Source: Oxalobacter aliiformigenes (GTDB taxonomy: Bacteria > Pseudomonadota > Gammaproteobacteria > Burkholderiales > Burkholderiaceae_D). From it: a stretch of 64,000 bases of DNA. The stretch covers positions 248,001 through 312,000 of the forward strand of contig NZ_CP098252.1 in the NCBI RefSeq assembly GCF_027116575.1. The letters are read 5' to 3'. Both the position numbers and the translations under genes were made by a program. Of the stretch, positions 56,776 to 64,000 are shown one piece after another (positions within the stretch are counted from its first letter, which is position 1; every line of letters begins with the position of its first letter). The notes under the pieces were generated by a model that was given only the letters and a program-made list of their open reading frames with translations, had not been told where the DNA came from and did not search any database.

Positions 56776-58164
56776 CTATTTTCCAATACAGAAACGGGAA
56801 AATATCAGACCCAGCAAGTCATCAGATGTAAATTCTCCGGTTATGCTGTTCAACGCATCTTGGGCAAGTCTCAGTTCTTCCGCCATAAGATCCAGTGACG
56901 GTGATCCGGATTGTGCATGTTCTGTTGCGATGGCAAGATGTTTGTCTGCCGTTTTCATGGCATTCATATGCCTTTCACGCGCAAGATAAGTGGATTCACC
57001 TGTCTGAACCCATCCCGCTATTTTGAGCAATTCCGTTTTGAGCAGGTCAATGCCCTGGCCCGTCTGGGTAGACAGATAAATCTGGGTTATGCCAAACATG
57101 TTATCGACTGACGGACGGTGGCCGGAAATATCGATTTTGTTCCAGATTTGAATGACCGGGATATTTTCAGGAAAATCCGCGGCTATTTTCTCGTCGGAAC
57201 GTGTGGGACCGAGGCTGGCATCGAGCAAATGCAGGATAACATCGGCTTTTCCGATTTCATTCCAGGTACGTTCTATCCCGATGCGTTCGACTTCATCTTC
57301 CGCTGTATTGGTGCGAATTCCGGCTGTATCGATCAGGGTGACAGGAATTCCTTCGAGTTGGATGGTTTCCGTGATCTTGTCACGTGTCGTTCCGGCAATC
57401 GGGGTGACAATGGCAATATCGGAACCGGTCAGGACGTTGAGTAACGAGGATTTGCCGACATTGGTCTGTCCCGCCAGGACAACGTGTATACCTTCCCGCA
57501 GCAGCGCACCTTGCGTAGCCTGGGCAATGATGCCTTTGAGTGCCTTGCGTATGGATGTGATTTTTTCTTTCACATTTTCTTTTTGCAGGAAATCGATGTC
57601 TTCTTCAGGGAAGTCAAGGGATGATTCGACCAGCATTCTGACCTGGATGATGGATGAAACCAGTTCGTGAATTTCTCGCGAAAATGCGCCGGAGAGTGAA
57701 CGTGACGCGGAACGGACGGCCTCTTCCGTCGTGGCGTCAATCAGATCGGCAATGGCTTCAGCCTGGGCAAGGTCGATTCTGTCGTTCAAGAAAGCGCGGC
57801 GGGTGAATTCGCCTGGTTCCGCTATTCGAAGATCGATGTTTTTGCCGGCCTGAAGGCAGCGTTTCAGAAGCATTTGCAAAACAACCGGTCCTCCATGTCC
57901 CTGGAGTTCCAGCACGTCTTCTCCTGTAAATGAATTCGGCCCCTTGAAATACAGGGCAATTCCCTCGTCAATAATGTTGCTGTTTTCATCCAGAAACGGA
58001 AGGAAATAGGCGTAACGGGGTTTTAACGGCAGTTCCGTTGTAGCGGCTTTGAAGAATTCCGAAATGAACGGTTCAAGGTTCTTGCCGGAAATGCGGATGA
58101 TCCCGACACCACCGCGTCCTGGTGCGGTAGCGATGGCTGCAATAGGAGAAGAATCAGTATTCAT
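56776..58164 (-). CDS. mnmE: tRNA modification GTPase MnmE
   Basis: Works with MnmG to install the 5-carboxymethylaminomethyl group on wobble uridine. 462 residues: the N-terminal THF-binding domain ([20 protein letters not shown]), a helical domain, and an inserted Ras-like GTPase with G1 [10 protein letters not shown]3 DTAG and G4 NKID. It ends in F-C-I-G-K, the conserved catalytic tail. It usually sits with yidC and rnpA; here it stands alone. Confidence 0.95.
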   Translation of the reverse strand: MNTDSSPIAAIATAPGRGGVGIIRISGKNLEPFISEFFKAATTELPLKPRYAYFLPFLDENSNIIDEGIALYFKGPNSFTGEDVLELQGHGGPVVLQMLLKRCLQAGKNIDLRIAEPGEFTRRAFLNDRIDLAQAEAIADLIDATTEEAVRSASRSLSGAFSREIHELVSSIIQVRMLVESSLDFPEEDIDFLQKENVKEKITSIRKALKGIIAQATQGALLREGIHVVLAGQTNVGKSSLLNVLTGSDIAIVTPIAGTTRDKITETIQLEGIPVTLIDTAGIRTNTAEDEVERIGIERTWNEIGKADVILHLLDASLGPTRSDEKIAADFPENIPVIQIWNKIDISGHRPSVDNMFGITQIYLSTQTGQGIDLLKTELLKIAGWVQTGESTYLARERHMNAMKTADKHLAIATEHAQSGSPSLDLMAEELRLAQDALNSITGEFTSDDLLGLIFSRFCIGK

Positions 58165-58482
58165 TGTGAGTACATTAAAAACAGGTTTTATAACTGTTGA
58201 TCGTTTTTCTCATGCATTATCCTTGCTGTCGCGAAAAAATAAAAGTGTTACCTTCTCATGTTATGCAGGAAGCGTGTCCTGAAGAGGTGTTCCGATGTAT
58301 ATGCCGGGCAATACCGTTTTAAACGGTTTGATGACGAAGCCGGAAAGTATAAAATTCTTTTCCTGTGTTTTGACCGGTCTTTGGTATATGGAAATCACTT
58401 TGAAATGAATCGGACCGGTTTGGGTATAAAATGCGTAAAAACAGCCTGTTTGTGTTTATGAGTGAAATATAGGGGAATGAAT
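58165..58482. other. Divergent promoter region of mnmE and argD
   Basis: About 320 bp without an ORF. An odd palindrome ACCGTTT-T-AAACGGT is at 58313-58327, and a TATAAA-like hexamer stands before argD. Nothing else recognised. Confidence 0.4.
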
Positions 58483-59720
58483 ATGTCTGCAGATATTGGG
58501 AAAAACGATGAACCGGTGACACGCCAGACTTTCGATGATGTGATGGTACCGGTATTTGCACCGGCTTCGTTCGTTCCCGTTCGCGGATCGGGACTTGATT
58601 TATGGGATCAGAATGGCAAGCATTATCTTGATCTGACCGGAGGAATCGCTGTTTCCGGTTTGGGACACACGCCGCCGGAAATTGTCGATGCGCTTGTGGA
58701 ACAGGCGAAAAAACTGTGGCATGTCAGCAATTATTTCACGAATGAACCCGTTCTGAAACTTGCCAGGGCTCTTACCGATGCAACGTTTGCCGAAAAAGTG
58801 TTTTTCTGCAATTCGGGGGGGAAGCCAATGAAGCCGCTTTCAAACTGGCGCGTAAATGGGCTCATGACCATTTCGGTGAAAAAAAGAACAGGATCGTTTC
58901 CTGCTATCACTCATTTCATGGGCGTACGCTGTTTACCGTGACTGTCGGTGGCCAGTCAAAATATACGGAAGGATTCGAGCCCTTGCCTCCGAGAATCGAC
59001 CATATTCCATTCAATGATATCGAAGCGGCGAGAGCGGCCATCGATGATGATGTCTGTGCTGTTGTTGTTGAGCCGGTTCAAGGTGAAGGCGGGATATTGC
59101 CGGCTGATCCGGACTACCTGAGATCCTTGCGCCAGTTGTGCAATGAAAAAAATGCCCTTCTGGTTTTTGACGAAATACAGTGCGGAATGGGCAGAACCGG
59201 AACATTGTTTGCCTATATGGGATATGGTGTCGTGCCGGACATCATGACATCTGCGAAAGCGTTGGGAAACGGTTTTCCGATTGCAGCCATGTTAACGACT
59301 TCCGAAATAGCCCGGTCTTTTTCGGTCGGTTCCCATGGTACGACTTATGGAGGAAACCCGCTGGCAGCCGCGGTTGCCTGCAAGGTGTTTGAAACGATCA
59401 ACAGACCGGAATTTTTGCAACGTGTTGTTGAGGCCGGTGAAAAACTGAAATTTTCCCTTGAGAGAGTGGCTGCCGATTATCCTGATGTCTTTTCCGGCGT
59501 GAGAGGAAAGGGGCTGATGCTGGGACTGGTTATGTCCGACAAGTACCAGGGCTGTGCCAAGGAAATCACTTCTGCGGCTGAAAAGCAAGGGTTGCTGCTG
59601 CTTTTGGCCGGTTACGATGTGATTCGTTATGTGCCTGCTCTTGTGGTTTCGGATGAACATATTGAACAGGGGGAAGCACTCTTGCGAAAAGCGATCGATT
59701 CCTGGCTGGAAGAAAACTGA
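58483..59720 (+). CDS. argD: Acetylornithine aminotransferase, frameshifted in a G7 run
   Basis: PLP transaminase of arginine (and lysine) synthesis. The first frame runs through [15 protein letters not shown] to FFCNSGG, then leaves the family at a G7 run (58815-58821). The second frame carries on with [42 protein letters not shown] and TSAKALGNG (PLP Lys). One extra G restores 412 residues, a normal length. The start at 58483 is set by AGGGGA. The break lies between the conserved NSG and EAN, so a read error is likely. Confidence 0.88.
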
Positions 59721-59736
59721 TTGTTTCTGTGAAATG

Positions 59737-59774
59737 ATTCAAGGCCCGAAATCTTGCGGTTTCGGGCCTTGAAT
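59737..59774. terminator. Bidirectional hairpin after argD
   Basis: 15-bp perfect stem (59737-59751 and 59760-59774) between convergent genes. The T runs are short. Confidence 0.75.
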
Positions 59775-59802
59775 GGATGTAATAAATTTCTGAACGGCAA
59801 GT

Positions 59803-60147
59803 TCAGCTGTTTTCCATATCGTCCTTTCTTTTGGGTTTGAACTGCTTGTCGCTGATACGGAATTTCGATCGGCGATCACCCATAAGACGTCTCAGTTCCT
59901 TGATACTCAAATCGCTGACTTCATGCATGCGGATCAACAGGGAAGCGCCAACAGGCAGTCGATGGTGTCTTATTTTGCTGATGACGGGAGGGGCGACTTC
60001 CAGTGCACGGGACAAGGCGGCGTCATTCTTCAGATTCAGATGCTGGATTAATGTATCGAGAAGACGGTTCGGGTCATATACGCGATCTTCAAGTCGGTCT
60101 TCCTCAATTGGAGTTTCCGGGCTTTTGGGTTTGTTCGTCATTTTCAA
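59803..60147 (-). CDS. Conserved HTH (XRE-like) protein
   Basis: 114 residues. The middle (30-95) reads as a lambda-repressor-type helix-turn-helix: LLDTLIQHLNLKNDAALSRAL, APPVISKIRHHRLPVGASLL. It has a basic C-terminal tail. Similar small proteins are widespread in Burkholderiales; the targets are unknown. An ATG six bases downstream is an alternative start. Confidence 0.78.
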   Translation of the reverse strand: MKMTNKPKSPETPIEEDRLEDRVYDPNRLLDTLIQHLNLKNDAALSRALEVAPPVISKIRHHRLPVGASLLIRMHEVSDLSIKELRRLMGDRRSKFRISDKQFKPKRKDDMENS

Positions 60148-60464
60148 AGATCCTGTTTATAAAAATTCACTTGTCTTTGTTTGTCAAAAACATGTTACCT
60201 GAAAATAATCGGTTGAGATTATTTTAGACGTGAATGGTTGAAGGATATACCGAAAGAGTTACGTATGGTGACAGAGTGTCTGCTGACGATATTTCCCTGG
60301 TCCTGATTTATCCAGACTCATTTGATATTTCGACATATGCAAATATACAAGCGTATTGCGTATCAGGTTGAAATATGAAGTAACCTGGATATGTTAACAA
60401 TTATACATAAGTTGAAACAAGCTCTAAATGAGAAAACAGTTATAAAAAATTCGTTTTTTACAAA
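60148..60464. other. AT-rich intergenic region
   Basis: About 320 bp, clearly more AT-rich than its surroundings, between the mltB stop and the HTH gene start. No ORF, tRNA or clear hairpin. It could hide an unrecognised small RNA, but I see no promoter-terminator pair. Confidence 0.4.
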
Positions 60465-61584
60465 CTACCTGTCAGTGTCTTTTTTCCGGAGAATCTCCTC
60501 TCCCAGAAGGATAACGGACATGGCATAGAAATAACTTCGGTTATAGTGGGTGATGGCAAAAAAGTTGTCAGAGCCGATCCAGTATTCCGTGTCGGCAAAA
60601 CCATTAGGCAAATCAATTAACCCGTAAAGAATTCCATCAGGAATGTTTGTATCAGGGACAATACATTCCTTTTTCAGTTGGGCCGGTGTGAATCTGGCTT
60701 CAAGTCCCTGATTGAGCAGGGTTTCATTCATGGTGCAGTCAGGTGTTTTGCGGACAGGAAAGACAATAGGCTGTTTTTCATTCCATCCATGTTGAAGGAG
60801 GAAATTGGCGATACTGCCTATGGCATCAATCGCGGAATTTTCAAGATCGATCTTGCCGTCACCATCGAAATCAAGAGCATATCGTCTTATACTGCCGGGC
60901 ATGAATTGAGGGTATCCTATGGCTCCGGCATATGAACCGTAGAAATTCATTGGATTCGTACCGTTTTCTCTGGACAGCAGAAGAAGATTTTCCAGTTCCC
61001 CACGAAAAAACGCTTTCCGGACAGACTGATTGGCCGTCTCAGGATAATCGAACGCCAGTGTGGCAAGCGTATCGATTGTCCTGAAATTGCCGGTATGGTT
61101 TCCATATACAGATTCAATGCCGAGAATGCCGACAATGATATGGGGCGGCACGCCGAATTTTTTCTCGGCCCAGTCTAGATATGTTTCATACTGGTTCCAG
61201 AACCGGAGACCGGCTGATATTCTTGTCGGTTCGATCATTCTTTGCCGGTATGCCTGCCAGTTTTTGGGTTTTTGTGTACTTGCAGGTGTCACCAGCCTGA
61301 TCGTTGTCGGATTGGGTTCAATCTGATCGAAAAGGCAGACCAGTTCGTTTTTGTCGAAGTGATGCTTTTCCGATAGCTCATGGATGAAATCCGCAGAGGA
61401 TTTCCGGAAAGAATCGGATTGGTCCGGTTTTTTCTGTCATGTCCGTATCAGATTGGGATGACGGACAGGCGAAAAAGGCTTTCTGATCATAGTCTTCGAT
61501 TGAATGTGCAATGCTGCAGGACAGAAACAGGGAAAGAAAGAATGAAATGATTCCTGCATGGATTAGGCGGTATATTGTCGGCAT
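60465..61584 (-). CDS. mltB: Membrane-bound lytic murein transglycosylase B, frameshifted in an A6 run
   Basis: Cleaves peptidoglycan glycan strands. The N-terminal frame (start 61584) gives a signal peptide with a Cys (FFLSLFLSCSIAHS). It shifts at a homopolymer (T6 on the plus strand, 61428-61433). The rest continues in another frame: FGVPPHIIVGILGIESVYGNH with the catalytic Glu, then GAIGYPQFMPGSIRRYALDFDGDG. Removing one base restores 372 residues, a typical MltB. Probable read error. Confidence 0.85.
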
Positions 61585-62038
61585 CGATTTCGGTTGTGAG
61601 GAAATTTTTCTCGGGAAGGCTGGTCAGAGTATAACAACCGATTAACCCGACCCGGCTATATTTCTCAAAAGGGCGTATGGCAAATCATGAATCGCCCCAA
61701 GTCCATTTGAACCAGCGGGCGATATTCCACGATGGAAATGGCTGAAAGAATCGTGTCATTGTCCTTTCCGGATACAAAACGACGGTTTCTGACCGGATAA
61801 AATTACATGAGAACGGTTTCTGTCAGATTTCCTGTGTCGGACAGTTGCATGATATGGCATGGGGATGAATGGCCGGGATTTGCGAAAGGATAACGCAGAC
61901 GATTCAGACAAAGATCGCAAAGTAAGCGGGAATGCCGTATTATCTTTTCAAAACGCATTCAGATCTGCCTGTCCGGCCGGTTTGCCGGCAGTTGCCGTGA
62001 TTTCGTGCGATTCAACCGATTTCGACCAAGCAATTATT
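61585..62038. other. Divergent promoter region of mltB and the deacetylase gene
   Basis: About 450 bp. The deacetylase frame is open from 61859, but the residues before 62039 show no family likeness. No RNA gene or repeat seen. Confidence 0.4.
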
Positions 62039-62965
62039 ATGACTACTGCTATTTATTTTCACCCGATTTGCCAGTTGCATGAAATGGGAGCGCATCATCC
62101 CGAGTCGCCGGCACGTATGAAAACCATGATGAATGCTTTCCGGGAAAGTGGACTGGACCGTATTCTGGAATACCGTCTCTCGCCGGAATCCACCGAACGG
62201 GATATCCGGCGTGTTCATACTCAGGATATGATTAACAAGGCAAAAGACAATATTCCCGAACCGGGAGATTATTATCCTCTGGATGAAACGCCGCTGAATC
62301 ACTATAGCTGGAAGGCCGCCCTGAGAACCACTGGAGCTGCTCTGGCCGCAACGGATGCGGTTTTGTCCGGAGAAATCCGGAATGCGTTCTGTATTGAGAG
62401 ACCGATCGGACACCACTCCACGATAGGCGAGGCGATGGGATTTTGTGTGTTCAACAGTCTGGCCATTGCCGCCATGCATGCGGTCAAGGTGAGAAAACTC
62501 GAGCGGGTGGCGATTGTCGATATTGATGTGCACCACGGCAACGGTACGGAAGACATTTTTTCCTATGAGCCCAGTGTTCTGATGGTCAGTTATTACCAGC
62601 AGTATCTCTATCCGTTCTGCGGAAATGAAAAGGAACGGGCAAACATGGTCAATGTTCCGGTTCCTCCAGGTACCGGAGGTGATGTCATTCGCCGGGTTGT
62701 AACAGAGAAATGGTTACCGGCACTTCACCGGCATAAACCGGAGATGATTTTTATTTCAGCCGGTTTTGATGCCCATCGTGATGACCAGCTGGGAGACATG
62801 AATCTGGTCGAAGAGGATTACGCATGGATTACCCGGCAGGTAATGGATGTTGCCGATCAGTATTGCCAGGGACGGATCGTCAGTTTTTCAGAGGGAGGAT
62901 ACAATCTGAAAGCGCTTGCAGGCAGTGTCGTGGCTCACGTGAAAACGCTGGCTGGACAGAGCTGA
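62039..62965 (+). CDS. Histone deacetylase-family amidohydrolase
   Basis: 308 residues of the arginase/deacetylase superfamily, class II HDAC-like. Motifs in order: HHPESPARMKTMM, RPIGHHST (His-His dyad), VDIDVHHGNGTEDIF and FISAGFDAHRDD (zinc Asp-His-Asp), EGGYN (transition-state Tyr). Bacterial members deacetylate polyamines or acetylated small molecules; the substrate here is unknown. The start at 62039 precedes the family domain; the ribosome-binding site is weak. rbgA follows after six bases and may be co-transcribed. Confidence 0.88.
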   Translation: MTTAIYFHPICQLHEMGAHHPESPARMKTMMNAFRESGLDRILEYRLSPESTERDIRRVHTQDMINKAKDNIPEPGDYYPLDETPLNHYSWKAALRTTGAALAATDAVLSGEIRNAFCIERPIGHHSTIGEAMGFCVFNSLAIAAMHAVKVRKLERVAIVDIDVHHGNGTEDIFSYEPSVLMVSYYQQYLYPFCGNEKERANMVNVPVPPGTGGDVIRRVVTEKWLPALHRHKPEMIFISAGFDAHRDDQLGDMNLVEEDYAWITRQVMDVADQYCQGRIVSFSEGGYNLKALAGSVVAHVKTLAGQS

Positions 62966-62971
62966 GGAACA

Positions 62972-63851
62972 ATGATGGCTATCCAGTGGTTTCCGGGTCA
63001 TATGAATGCCGCACGGAAAAAAGCGGCAGAAACGATGGAAATGACCGATCTTGTCGTTGAGGTTCTGGATGCGCGGCTTCCTGCCGCCAGCAGCAATCCG
63101 ATGGTGGAGGAATTGCGGCTTCATCGTCAGCGGCCCTGTCTGAAAATAATGAATAAAGACGATTTGGCTGATCCCGAGGTGACAAAAGAATGGCTGGATT
63201 ATTTCAATCGTCAATCCGGTGTGGATGCCGTTGCCCTTTCATGTAAAAATCCTGCGGAGGTGGCCAGGATTCCGCAACTTTGCCAGAAACTGGTCCCGCA
63301 TCGTACCGGTCCTGGAAAACCGGTCAGGGTGATGATTATGGGAATACCCAATGTCGGAAAATCCACGCTGATGAATATGCTGTTAAAACGCCGTGTTGCT
63401 GCTGTCGGAGATGAGCCTGCTGTAACGAAAAGCCAGCAGCGGCTTTATCTGAACAAGAATATGGTATTGACCGATACACCGGGGATGTTATGGCCTAAAA
63501 TCGTTTATCCGAGTGACGGTTATATGCTTGCGGCCAGTCATGCTGTCGGGGTAAACGCCCTGATCGAGGAGGAAGTCGCCGCTTTTCTCGGCGATGTTCT
63601 GTTGGCAAGATATCCGGAGCTGTTGGCTTTGCGATACAAGATTCCGGTCGATGGACTCGATGGAATCGGGTTGATGGAAATGATCGCCAGAAAACGGGGA
63701 TTCAAAATCAGGGGGGGAGCTGGATGTGGAAAAGGGCGCCCATACTCTTTTGCAGGATTATCGTCATGGCGCGATCGGCCGGATAAGTCTTGAAACGCCG
63801 GAAAGCCGTCGGGAGATGATTCAGTCTTATGCTGAAATCGGGAATGAATGA
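62972..63851 (+). CDS. rbgA: Ribosome biogenesis GTPase RbgA/YlqF, frameshifted in a G7 run
   Basis: Circularly permuted GTPase for late 50S assembly. Starts MAIQWFPGHMNAARK after MM; G4 NKDD, G1 GIPNVGKSTLMN and G3 DTPG follow in the permuted order. The frame breaks at a G7 run (63711-63717). The C-terminus continues in the next frame (ELDVEKGAHTLLQDY, GAIGRISLETP) to a stop at 63849-63851. Correcting the run gives about 292 residues. Probable read error. Confidence 0.87.
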
Positions 63852-63895
63852 AGCCGTTTATCGGCCCGGAAGGTTTTCCGATTTATAATGATCAA

Positions 63896-64000
63896 ATGAA
63901 ACCAATTGCTCCTGGAACTGTTATTTTTCACCGTTTTCGCGGTTATGGCGTATTGACAGCCGTCAATCTGTTGACCGGCTGGGTTTCTGCACGTTTTGGC
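63896..64000 (+). CDS. Start of an unidentified gene (partial)
   Basis: An ATG at 63896 opens a frame that stays open for 35 codons to the window edge (start MKPIAPGTVIFHRFRGYGVL, then a GWVSARFG segment). The beta-rich start with RFRGYGVL resembles small CarD/Tudor-like beta domains, but the piece is too short to assign. No strong ribosome-binding site. Confidence 0.4.
   Translation, partial: MKPIAPGTVIFHRFRGYGVLTAVNLLTGWVSARFG

Noticed and set aside
58815..58821. Phase variation of argD through its G7 run
   Set aside because: argD is a housekeeping biosynthetic gene and four other unrelated genes show similar homopolymer breaks, which favours a sequencing cause.

Overview
The window is a 64-kb stretch of an Oxalobacter-type genome (Betaproteobacteria, Burkholderiales, Oxalobacteraceae). 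The assignment rests on gene content. An oxalate:formate antiporter-family transporter, a formyl-CoA:oxalate CoA-transferase-like gene and a complete glyoxylate-to-pyruvate (glycerate) route lie together. The porins are of the betaproteobacterial type, and an S-adenosylhomocysteine riboswitch sits in front of ahcY. No insertion sequence, prophage, plasmid origin or CRISPR array is visible. Most of the window is ordinary chromosomal housekeeping sequence, with metabolic islands typical of an oxalate specialist.

Layout. 1-6.7 kb: metH (3' end outside the window), dsbC, tRNA-Thr, a DUF4186 gene, trmO and a zinc-ribbon membrane protein. 6.8-10.4 kb: ptxABCD, a phosphite ABC transporter plus NAD-dependent phosphite dehydrogenase, behind a possible Pho box. 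10.4-18.4 kb: UPF0149, an OsmC-family gene, two envelope proteins, a 4-oxalocrotonate-tautomerase-family protein, glyA, ribD-ribE and a Sel1-repeat protein. 18.7-21.4 kb: two tandem paralogous porins, the second with a perfect FNR-type box upstream. 21.6-25.3 kb: glmS, a small membrane protein, a radical SAM protein with unusual cysteine spacing, and a glycosyltransferase. 25.6-28.8 kb: a cobalamin riboswitch controlling nrdD, a separate 60-residue glycyl-radical ORF, and nrdG. 28.9-33.4 kb: a CorC/HlyC-type protein, ispB, tRNA-Pro and a tyrosine phenol-lyase-like enzyme.

33.6-51.5 kb is the carbon and energy core of an oxalate user: birA, a divergent pyruvate carboxylase, a LysR regulator divergent from gcl-hyi-glxR, glycerate 2-kinase and pyruvate kinase, an FlK-like thioesterase, the OFA-family antiporter, a Crp/Fnr-family regulator, the CoA-transferase, and a 10-formyl-THF-hydrolase-like protein. 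Glyoxylate (made from oxalyl-CoA elsewhere) would go to tartronate semialdehyde, glycerate, 2-phosphoglycerate, PEP and pyruvate, and then by carboxylation to oxaloacetate. The antiporter and the CoA-transferase each have a TTGAC-N4-GTCAA-type palindrome (one imperfect) about 41.5-42.5 bp upstream of the inferred transcription start. The Crp/Fnr regulator encoded between them carries the matching E-x-x-S-R recognition helix, so this looks like a local oxalate regulon.

51.5-64 kb: SAH riboswitch-ahcY-membrane protein-metF (methyl cycle, linked to metH), nusB-ribH-ribBX, mnmE, argD, an HTH protein, mltB, a histone-deacetylase-like amidohydrolase, rbgA/ylqF and the start of one more gene.

Data quality. 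Five genes (hyi, metF, argD, mltB, rbgA) are broken by one-base indels, each in a homopolymer of six or seven bases. All five are otherwise intact and reach family length when the run is corrected, so I treat them as probable sequencing errors rather than pseudogenes.
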